DNA of 64,000 bases. Origin: Flavobacterium silvisoli. Lineage in GTDB: Bacteria; Bacteroidota; Bacteroidia; Flavobacteriales; Flavobacteriaceae. The translations under genes were made by a program, and so were the position numbers. This document shows positions 1 through 7,217 of this stretch, piece by piece. Positions within the stretch are counted from its first letter, which is position 1. Each line of letters begins with the position of its first letter. The stretch spans positions 232,217-296,216 of the forward strand of contig NZ_SJPE01000002.1 of NCBI RefSeq assembly GCF_004329815.1, written 5' to 3'. Under the pieces are notes generated by a model. The model saw only the letters and a program-made list of their open reading frames with translations, did no database searches and was not told the origin of the DNA.

Positions 1-416
1 TCAAAGGCAATAACCTTGGTTCGTTTTTCACCTTTGTTGTAATAGTACTGCAAAGCACCTTTCAAAGCGACTTCCACCGCCGTAGAACCGTTATCGGAAT
101 AAAAGATTTTCTTTTGGTTAGAGGGCAAAATAGCGAGTAACTTCTCCGAAAGTTCTACCGCTCGGTTATGTGTAAAACCGCCAAACAGAACGTGCTCCAG
201 CGTAGTAAGCTGTTGGTAAATCGCATCGGCAATCACTTTATTGGAATGCCCAAACGGATTCACCCACCAGGACGCAATGGCATCTATGTATTCTTTACCG
301 CTGTCTTCCCAAAGCAAAGCGCCTTCGCCCTTAACAATGGCAGGCAGTAAGCCCGTGGTTTTGTGTTGTGTATAGGGATGCCAGTTGTAGAGCTGGTCTT
401 TTTCTGATAAGTTCAT
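1..416 (-). CDS. bioA: Adenosylmethionine-8-amino-7-oxononanoate aminotransferase, 5' part only
   Basis: The first 138 codons of BioA; the rest lies beyond the window start. The enzyme is a class III PLP aminotransferase that converts KAPA to DAPA in biotin synthesis, using S-adenosylmethionine as amino donor. I translated it from the ATG at 416-414. Residues 49-57 read SWWVNPFGH, typical of BioA, and residues 106-115 (YSDNGSTAVE) form the loop that binds the PLP phosphate. The catalytic lysine lies outside the window. It follows bioD by 120 bp on the same strand, so bioF, bioD and bioA are probably one transcription unit. Confidence is high because of the motifs and the biotin context. Confidence 0.93.
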   Translation of the reverse strand, partial: MNLSEKDQLYNWHPYTQHKTTGLLPAIVKGEGALLWEDSGKEYIDAIASWWVNPFGHSNKVIADAIYQQLTTLEHVLFGGFTHNRAVELSEKLLAILPSNQKKIFYSDNGSTAVEVALKGALQYYYNKGEKRTKVIAF

Positions 417-497
417 TTTTTTTAGAGAATATGAGGAGAAACAATAAAATAACAGAGTAAGAAGTAGAAATGAAAAACAGATAAAATACTGCGACAG

Positions 498-533
498 TCT
501 ATTATCTATCCGTCTATCATCTCATGTCTTCTT
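498..533. repeat. 7-nt-period array between bioD and bioA
   Basis: Units TCTATTA (498), TCTATCC (505), one extra G (512), TCTATCA (513), TCTCATG (520) and TCTTCTT (527) follow each other with a period of 7. The array is single-armed. The same units in the same order, with one extra heptamer, occur at 33318-33353. It fills the 3' half of the 120-bp gap; the rest of the gap (417-497) shows nothing I recognise. Confidence 0.6.
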
Positions 534-536
534 AAC

Positions 537-1154
537 TTACAATTTCAAAAGATTTTCACGGAATTTATCGGCATAATAAGCGATGACATTAGCATCAAAA
601 TACGGTTCGTTGTCAATTCTGCCTATCATAGCCAGTCCGGTTTTATTCAAAATAATTGATTCTGTAGCCTTATTTTCATCGCCCGAAAAGATGATTCCGG
701 CCACGTTGATTTCACGGCTTTTCAAAGCTTCTATGGTCAACAGCGTATGATTAATACTGCCCAGATAATGGCGCGACACTACGATTACTTTATAGTCTTT
801 CTGAATCAAATCGATGACACAATCGGTATCGTTCAGCGGAACCAAAACCCCACCGGCTCCTTCTACTACCAGATGATTTTTAGTTTGGGGCTCTTTAATG
901 GCTTTCAGGTCAATGGTGATTCCGTCCAGAGCCGCTGACAAATGCGGACTGGCAGGAGTATTCAATGCATAAGCATTGGGATGAAATTTCGAATGGGGAT
1001 TCTGTACTTGCGCTTGTACTTTGTGTGAATCGCTGTGATCTAAATCGCCGGCTTGTACAGGTTTCCAATAATCGGCTTCGAGCGCCTGAGTTACGATGGC
1101 AGAGGCTACTGTTTTACCCACATCGGTACCAATTCCTGTGATGAATACTTTCAT
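537..1154 (-). CDS. bioD: Dethiobiotin synthetase
   Basis: ATP-dependent carboxylation of DAPA to dethiobiotin, the penultimate step of biotin synthesis, in the cytoplasm. The 205-residue protein has the expected length. It opens with the P-loop GIGTDVGKT at residues 7-15, has KPVQAG at 31-36 in the substrate and lysine region, and EGAGG at 98-102, the second BioD signature that contacts Mg and nucleotide. The start is the only well-placed ATG just before the P-loop strand. It lies between bioF (upstream, 143 bp) and bioA (downstream, 120 bp), all on the minus strand. Confidence 0.95.
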   Translation of the reverse strand: MKVFITGIGTDVGKTVASAIVTQALEADYWKPVQAGDLDHSDSHKVQAQVQNPHSKFHPNAYALNTPASPHLSAALDGITIDLKAIKEPQTKNHLVVEGAGGVLVPLNDTDCVIDLIQKDYKVIVVSRHYLGSINHTLLTIEALKSREINVAGIIFSGDENKATESIILNKTGLAMIGRIDNEPYFDANVIAYYADKFRENLLKL

Positions 1155-1196
1155 AATCTTTTTGCTTTGGGTATTTATTTAATCATTTGAAAACGG

Positions 1197-1278
1197 GCAC
1201 CACAAAAGGCATAAGGAAAAACAAAGTCACAAAGAAAATCTCTGCGGTTATGGGTATCTTTTTGACACTTTGCGGTTA
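1197..1278. repeat. Intergenic inverted repeat rich in CACAAAG and CTTTGCGG
   Basis: The 143-bp gap between bioF and bioD holds an A-rich arm with repeated CACAAAG-like words (about 1200-1236) and a T-rich arm with CTCTGCGGTT and CTTTGCGGTT (about 1240-1277) in inverted order. As I recall, words of this kind recur in intergenic regions of Flavobacterium genomes; I cannot confirm that here. The period is not clearly 7, so I keep it apart from the heptamer arrays. Confidence 0.4.
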
Positions 1279-1297
1279 AATCATTACCCTGTTTTTT

Positions 1298-2446
1298 TCA
1301 GAACACAAAAGTAGCTAACATTTCCAACACACGGGTAATTTCGGCTTCAGAATTGTAACTGTGTAAACAAAAACGCAAACGCTCCTGTCCTTCGGGAACG
1401 GTAGGTGAAAGAATAGGCTTAACATCAAACCCGTTTTCCTGCAGTTGCCCGGCGATGCGTTTTACGTTTTCATTTCCCGGAATAATCGCGCATTGTATAG
1501 CCGATTTGCTGTAAACAAAAAGCGGTTTCAGCCCCAAGCGCAATTTCTCTTGGTTGAAGAATGCAATAGTATGCTTCAGTGCGGCTAACGCCTTTTGTTC
1601 CTGTTCCAAATGTCGATAGGCAACTACTATCGTGGCAACCGCATGCGGAGACAAGCCTGTGGTGTATATAAAACTTCGCGCAAAGTTGATTAAATATTGC
1701 TTCAAATCTGAACTCCCCAATACTGCCGCTCCGTGGCATCCCAGTCCTTTTCCGAAGGTCATGATGCGGGCAAATATTTTATCCTGCAAATTCAATTGCT
1801 GAACCAGTCCTGCTCCCCCATTAGTTTCGGCACAACCAAACACCCCCAAAGCATGGGCTTCATCAATGACCAGATAGGCACTGTACTTTTCTGCCAATTG
1901 TGCCAATTCTTCCAAATTAGGCGCATCACCATCCATAGAAAAGACAGATTCGGTAACGATATATACGGTCGTTTGAGGCAGCTTCTGAATCAATTTTTCC
2001 AGCCCAACAAAGTCATTATGTCCAAACTTATAGGATTTGGCATGACCCATCTGAATTCCGTCTCGGATGGAAGCATGACACAATTCGTCGTACAACACCA
2101 CATCGTTCCGTTGAGGCACTGCACTGAAAAAGCCCACATTAGCATCGTAGCCCGAATTAAAAAGTAAAGCCGACTCCGACTGATGAAAACGGGCAATCTT
2201 TTCTTCAGCCATTGGGTATATTTTGTGATTTCCGGTCAGCAATCGGGAGCCGGTAGCTCCGTTACTCTTTATTTTGTGTTCCAAAAGATACTGATGCGCC
2301 TCGTTGAAAATAGTTTCGTTTTGGGCAAAACCCAAATAATCATTAGACGCAAAATCGACTAACGTATTCCCCGAAGGCAACTGTCGCAAAGCGTTATCCG
2401 TTTCGCGTTGAAAAAGCTTTTCCTGTAGTATTTTGGGCAGTTTCAT
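1298..2446 (-). CDS. bioF: 8-amino-7-oxononanoate synthase (KAPA synthase)
   Basis: PLP-dependent condensation of pimeloyl-ACP or pimeloyl-CoA with L-alanine to give KAPA, the first dedicated step of biotin ring assembly. The 382-residue protein has the alpha-oxoamine synthase signatures NGATGSRLL at 62-70, DEAHALGVFG at 195-204 (cofactor aspartate and histidine) and FGKGLG around the Schiff-base lysine K233. I chose the ATG at 2446 rather than the upstream one at 2485: the upstream extension does not resemble BioF and overlaps a good promoter (TATATTTG at 2459-2452). It is divergent from the DUF2975 gene and is the first gene of a likely bioF-bioD-bioA unit. Confidence 0.95.
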   Translation of the reverse strand: MKLPKILQEKLFQRETDNALRQLPSGNTLVDFASNDYLGFAQNETIFNEAHQYLLEHKIKSNGATGSRLLTGNHKIYPMAEEKIARFHQSESALLFNSGYDANVGFFSAVPQRNDVVLYDELCHASIRDGIQMGHAKSYKFGHNDFVGLEKLIQKLPQTTVYIVTESVFSMDGDAPNLEELAQLAEKYSAYLVIDEAHALGVFGCAETNGGAGLVQQLNLQDKIFARIMTFGKGLGCHGAAVLGSSDLKQYLINFARSFIYTTGLSPHAVATIVVAYRHLEQEQKALAALKHTIAFFNQEKLRLGLKPLFVYSKSAIQCAIIPGNENVKRIAGQLQENGFDVKPILSPTVPEGQERLRFCLHSYNSEAEITRVLEMLATFVF

Positions 2447-2451
2447 CGGTA

Positions 2452-2479
2452 CAAATATAAGGAACGATTTAGGATTCAA
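2452..2479 (-). promoter_or_regulatory. Predicted bioF promoter
   Basis: On the minus strand a TATATTTG box (2459-2452) matches the Bacteroidota -7 consensus TAnnTTTG. A TTG (2479-2477) lies 17 nt upstream. The box is only 5 nt from the chosen ATG, so the transcript would be nearly leaderless. Confidence 0.45.
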
Positions 2480-2492
2480 TTGCAAAATAATT

Positions 2493-2529
2493 ATTGTTTT
2501 TTATCAATTTATTATTGTTTATCAATAAT
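2493..2529. promoter_or_regulatory. Two tandem ATTG...CAAT inverted repeats, likely operator
   Basis: Copy 1 has ATTG at 2493-2496 and CAAT at 2505-2508. Copy 2 has ATTATTG at 2511-2517 and CAATAAT at 2523-2529, perfect 7-bp arms with a 5-nt spacer. Copy 2 overlaps the TTG element of the promoter ahead of the DUF2975/HTH genes. The small HTH protein two genes downstream is the natural candidate to bind here, which would make the operon self-regulated; that is inference. Confidence 0.45.
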
Positions 2530-2542
2530 TATTTTATATTTG
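2515..2542 (+). promoter_or_regulatory. Predicted promoter of the DUF2975-HTH operon
   Basis: TTG at 2515-2517, a 17-nt spacer, then TATATTTG at 2535-2542, an exact TAnnTTTG box 23 nt before the chosen ATG. It overlaps the inverted repeat at 2511-2529. Confidence 0.55.
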
Positions 2543-2565
2543 CTGAAACTAAAACGCCAATTCTC

Positions 2566-3069
2566 ATGAAAAAACTACACTTACTCAAAACGATTGTCGA
2601 CTTCATTTGGATCATGTCGTTATTTTGCTATCCGTTGATTTTGGTCTTTGCGGTTATGGTCCTGATAGACAAAGAACCTTTTGACATCCCGATTACCATG
2701 ATGGGAACCCATGTAGACATAAACAATACATGGGGCAAATTAGCATTGGCATTATGCCTGGCAAATTTTGGTTTATTGCTGTACGCCGTATACTTTTTCA
2801 GAAAACTGTTGAAAAGCTTCAGCAACAGGGAAATTTTTGAAGGAACGACCTGTCATCTATTGGATAAAATAGGAACGCTGGTGATGGTATCTTCCTTCAT
2901 TTACTTACTCACCGATTTGATTTCGAACCTGAAACACGGTGACATTAGCATCCAATTTGGCTACGGACCATTCCTGTACCTATTGGCTTTGGGCTTATTT
3001 TTCAAAGTCCTTTCCGAAGTATTTACGATGGCCAAAACCATGAAGGAAGAAAACGAATTAACGATTTAA
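2566..3069 (+). CDS. DUF2975 family membrane protein
   Basis: An integral membrane protein of about 167 residues with four hydrophobic segments: near the N-terminus (VDFIWIMSLFCYPLIL), around the ALALCLANFGLLLYAVYFF stretch, the IGTLVMVSSFIYLLT stretch, and a C-terminal one (FLYLLALGLFFKVLSEVF). The last part resembles DUF2975. I start at the ATG at 2566, because an upstream in-frame ATG at 2494 would put the promoter inside the coding region. The stop is 3 bp before a small HTH gene, and DUF2975 genes commonly travel with such a YozG-like regulator. The biochemical role is unknown. Confidence 0.8.
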   Translation: MKKLHLLKTIVDFIWIMSLFCYPLILVFAVMVLIDKEPFDIPITMMGTHVDINNTWGKLALALCLANFGLLLYAVYFFRKLLKSFSNREIFEGTTCHLLDKIGTLVMVSSFIYLLTDLISNLKHGDISIQFGYGPFLYLLALGLFFKVLSEVFTMAKTMKEENELTI

Positions 3070-3072
3070 GCC

Positions 3073-3285
3073 ATGCCTATCATTTTAAATCTGGATGTGA
3101 TGTTGGCCAAACGCAAAATGCGCTCCAACGAGCTGGCGGAGAAAATCGGCATCACCACCGCAAACCTCTCCATCTTAAAAACCGGTAAAGCCAAAGCCGT
3201 GCGCTTCTCAACTCTCGAAGCCATTTGCGAGGTATTGGAATGCCAGCCTGGTGATATTTTAGAATATGTAAACGAAAAAAACTAA
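3073..3285 (+). CDS. Small HTH regulator, Cro/C1 (YozG-like)
   Basis: A 70-residue single-domain DNA-binding protein. Residues 18-44 carry the helix-turn-helix (SNELAEKIGITTANLSILKT), and the C-terminal STLEAICEVLECQPGDILEY is the typical end of the HTH_26 type of XRE domain. There is no sensor domain. It begins 3 bp after the DUF2975 stop, so the two are almost certainly co-transcribed and perhaps translationally coupled. The twin inverted repeats at 2493-2529 are the obvious target to test. Confidence 0.85.
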   Translation: MPIILNLDVMLAKRKMRSNELAEKIGITTANLSILKTGKAKAVRFSTLEAICEVLECQPGDILEYVNEKN

Positions 3286-3291
3286 ATAATT

Positions 3292-3456
3292 ATGAAAAAA
3301 GAACTTATACTGTTGGTGGTTGGAATGATACTTGTCGTAATCGGAGCCTTGATAAAAATCATGCATCATGAATTTTCAAAATACATACTGATAGCCGGAC
3401 TGGCTCTTGAAGCTTATGTCCTGGCTGCTTTAGTAATCAAATCACTAAAAAAATAA
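3292..3456 (+). CDS. Small two-helix membrane protein, 54 residues
   Basis: A short open frame from ATG 3292 to TAA 3454-3456. The protein begins MKKELILLVVGMILVVIGA and ends VLAALVIKSLKK. It has two hydrophobic stretches, about residues 5-22 and 31-49, separated by a short polar loop with two histidines (KIMHHEFSK). This layout resembles the N-terminal membrane hairpin of GldL-like proteins, but the match is weak. It lies 6 bp after the HTH stop and directly before a terminator, which supports its being the third gene of the operon. Confidence 0.6.
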   Translation: MKKELILLVVGMILVVIGALIKIMHHEFSKYILIAGLALEAYVLAALVIKSLKK

Positions 3457-3472
3457 ATTCGGAAATAAAAAA

Positions 3473-3493
3473 AGCCCAACATAGTGTTGGGCT
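3473..3493. terminator. Bidirectional intrinsic terminator
   Basis: Stem AGCCCAACA (3473-3481) with TGTTGGGCT (3485-3493), 3-nt loop, an A-run before and a T-run after. It serves the DUF2975 operon on plus and atpC on minus. Confidence 0.9.
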
Positions 3494-3516
3494 TTTTTTT
3501 GATTAGTAAATCGCGA

Positions 3517-3798
3517 TTAGTCAGCTAATACGATTACTTTATTGTCTTTCATTTCAATAGTCCCTGAGGCAATCTCCAAAGTGTAGTTCTGGTCATTTAC
3601 TTTGGTAAACTTTCCGGCTACTTCTTTATCGAATTTAAAACTTTGAGCCGCTATGGATACGGTACCTTGTTTTAAGATAGAAACTATAGGCGCGTGGTTG
3701 TTCAAAATCTGGAACGAACCGTCAACACCCGGTAGGGAAACTGAGGTTACCTCGCCTCTGAATAATGTAGCTTCCGGTGATACTATTTCTAAAATCAT
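3517..3798 (-). CDS. atpC: F1 ATP synthase epsilon subunit
   Basis: The 93-residue epsilon subunit of F-type ATP synthase. It has only the N-terminal beta-sandwich (LEIVSPEATLFRGEVTSVSLPGVDGSFQILNNHAPIV split over residues 3-39) and lacks the C-terminal helical hairpin that inhibits ATPase activity in longer homologues. The short form is usual in Bacteroidota. It follows atpD on the same strand after 72 bp that are filled by an inverted heptamer array, and it ends at the terminator at 3473-3493. The other ATP synthase subunits are not in the window, as expected for this phylum. Confidence 0.93.
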   Translation of the reverse strand: MILEIVSPEATLFRGEVTSVSLPGVDGSFQILNNHAPIVSILKQGTVSIAAQSFKFDKEVAGKFTKVNDQNYTLEIASGTIEMKDNKVIVLAD

Positions 3799-3806
3799 AA
3801 ATTTTT

Positions 3807-3870
3807 AATTACGAATTTGAAATTACGACTTACGAAAATTATTCATTCGTAATTCGTAATTCATAATTGA

Positions 3871-3871
<1 letters not shown>
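3807..3871. repeat. Inverted 7-nt-period array between atpD and atpC
   Basis: Left arm units AATTACG (3807), AATTTGA (3814), AATTACG (3821), ACTTACG (3828). Right arm units CATTCGT (3844), AATTCGT (3851), AATTCAT (3858), AATTGAT (3865). Each arm keeps a period of 7 and the arms are roughly reverse complements, so an RNA or cruciform hairpin is possible. It fills the whole gap between two essential genes. Confidence 0.65.
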
Positions 3872-5385
<1,514 letters not shown>

Positions 5386-5443
5386 TTATGTATTTATTAA
5401 ATAGCTATTTAGGCTTGAAAAAAACACCTCTTTTTTCAGAGCG

Positions 5444-5473
5444 CAAAGGTAATTTTTCTATTTTAAAAATCAA
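5444..5473 (-). promoter_or_regulatory. Predicted atpD promoter
   Basis: On the minus strand TACCTTTG (5451-5444) matches TAnnTTTG, with TTG (5473-5471) 19 nt upstream. The distance to the atpD start is about 60 nt. Confidence 0.55.
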
Positions 5474-5550
5474 TACTTAAATCAAGTTTTTTTGTTTATT
5501 TTTTAAATAATTACCTTTCAAAAATTCATCAGTCTAGCCGTAAAACAAAA

Positions 5551-5574
5551 AACCATCTGTAAAAACAGATGGTT
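5551..5574. terminator. Intrinsic terminator after the SGNH gene
   Basis: Stem AACCATCTGT (5551-5560) with ACAGATGGTT (5565-5574), loop AAAA. On the minus strand the stem is followed by a T-run (opposite the A-run at 5547-5550), fitting termination of the gene ending at 5598. Confidence 0.8.
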
Positions 5575-5597
5575 TTGTAATGGTATTGCTTTGTATT

Positions 5598-7184
5598 TTA
5601 AAGCATAGGCGGATAAGACGCCTGATAATCTTTTGCTTTTTTAAGCGGAATAGTAGCTTTGTAAGTAGCATTGATAGCCTCAATGAATTTATTAGCAATA
5701 TAAGCATTTCCTCGGGCGGTGATGTGAATTCCGTCTAAACTGAAAGCACCTCCTTTCAGGAAGTCAGAAGTCATGTGGAAATCATCAAAAATAACTCCTC
5801 CTACCGATAACTTCACCATCAGACCGTTTACATCAACAAAGGCCAATCCTTTCGCTTCAGATAATGATTTGATTGAAACATTATAGGCATCTGTAGCCAC
5901 TTTTATTTTATTACTTTCAAAAGGAATCAGGATATGTTTGTCCTGCAACGGGTAAGTCACGCCAAACTTATTTAGCGGAAACGGAGGGGCAATTCCCAAA
6001 CCTGAATCAGCCGCTGTTGGTGCCGCTCCGATGGCAGATTTAGTAGACAAAAGCACTAAATCAGCACTGGTCGCTTGTCGGGCCTGACCAAAAACCAAAC
6101 CATAGAACGCAGCATTTGTAGGTCCCAAGGTCGGTGTAAATGCAGCGGTCAACTCAGCGGTTAAATCGGACAAAGTTTCGTCTTTGATCAATAGCGGGTT
6201 TCCTTTGGTTTTTGACAACAAATTGATTCGGTCACCGGCTCCAAACGCACTCAAGGCTTGTTTCAAGGGTCCGTATAAAGAAGCATTCAACTGGTCGATA
6301 GTCGCATCACCAACAGCCACATTACCACCTCCAATTAAACTTGACGTAAGAGGATTGTAGGGCACAGTGGTAAAGAAAGGCACCGTATTCACATAAGGAA
6401 TATTGGCCACAACCCCCTTAGCACCGTTACCGGTAAGTGCATCCAAAAGACCGCTGTAAGTTTGTCCGAAAACGGTCGGATCGGTTATATCGTTAGACCC
6501 GTAAGTGGCCGGATTAAGATTTCCGGTTTGATCAATACCGGTACCTCCCGATGTAGCGTACGACAACACATCAACATTTCCAATCCATAAAGAAAAGAAA
6601 GTTGGATTTTGCGCCATCGCATCATCAATAATTCGGGCTGTAGCCGAAGAAGCAAAACGCACAAAATAAGGGTTAGACTGACCGGAAAGCAATCCGGCTA
6701 TGTTCCCGTAACCCGGTGCCAACAGATGAAAACTTTTCGCCCCGGGCACTCCCATATTATTGAAAGGTCCGGTTAAATGAGTGGTCACATCAGTAGTAGG
6801 TGTTCCGGGCAAGCTGCCTATGTTCGGAGTTCCATCGGGATTGAATCCCAAAACCACCAATCGGTTGCCCAATATCGGCATTCCTCCCAATAGCATTCCT
6901 CCCAAATTGTCATTCATATATGGTATTTTAAACTCACCGCCGCCTACCAGTGCAAACTGTTCGGCCAACAACTTAGGATAAGCATTGTTTTGTCCGGCTG
7001 CAAATAAAGCACCATCACTAAAACCGGCTGTGAGTGAATTCCCCAAAGCCACATATTTAGAAAAATCCGCCGTTCCTGCTGTTGCCGGCACTTCCGGTTC
7101 TATACCTGAAATATCTGTTTCATCCGAATTACATGCTACAAAGGTTAGAGAAACCAAGAGTAGCCATTTGAAATTTTTTATCAT
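5598..7184 (-). CDS. Outer-membrane SGNH/GDSL-type lipoprotein
   Basis: A 528-residue secreted lipoprotein. Residues 1-18 form a type II signal peptide with lipobox FVAC (cysteine at 18). The SGNH block I reads YVALGNSLTAGF near residues 44-55, with Asn in place of the Asp of GDSL but the nucleophilic serine kept. Block V near the C-terminus reads LDGIHITARGN, giving the Asp-x-x-His pair. The substrate is unknown; SGNH enzymes are esterases or lipases, often on acylated glycans or lipids. It lies 33 bp downstream of a TonB-dependent receptor on the same strand, so the two probably work together at the outer membrane. Confidence 0.85.
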   Translation of the reverse strand: MIKNFKWLLLVSLTFVACNSDETDISGIEPEVPATAGTADFSKYVALGNSLTAGFSDGALFAAGQNNAYPKLLAEQFALVGGGEFKIPYMNDNLGGMLLGGMPILGNRLVVLGFNPDGTPNIGSLPGTPTTDVTTHLTGPFNNMGVPGAKSFHLLAPGYGNIAGLLSGQSNPYFVRFASSATARIIDDAMAQNPTFFSLWIGNVDVLSYATSGGTGIDQTGNLNPATYGSNDITDPTVFGQTYSGLLDALTGNGAKGVVANIPYVNTVPFFTTVPYNPLTSSLIGGGNVAVGDATIDQLNASLYGPLKQALSAFGAGDRINLLSKTKGNPLLIKDETLSDLTAELTAAFTPTLGPTNAAFYGLVFGQARQATSADLVLLSTKSAIGAAPTAADSGLGIAPPFPLNKFGVTYPLQDKHILIPFESNKIKVATDAYNVSIKSLSEAKGLAFVDVNGLMVKLSVGGVIFDDFHMTSDFLKGGAFSLDGIHITARGNAYIANKFIEAINATYKATIPLKKAKDYQASYPPML

Positions 7185-7217
7185 GATATTTTAATTTAAA
7201 ATTGTTGATGTAAAGAA

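Noticed and set aside
1733..2167. A 144-residue open frame opposite bioF
   Set aside because: Antisense shadow of bioF.
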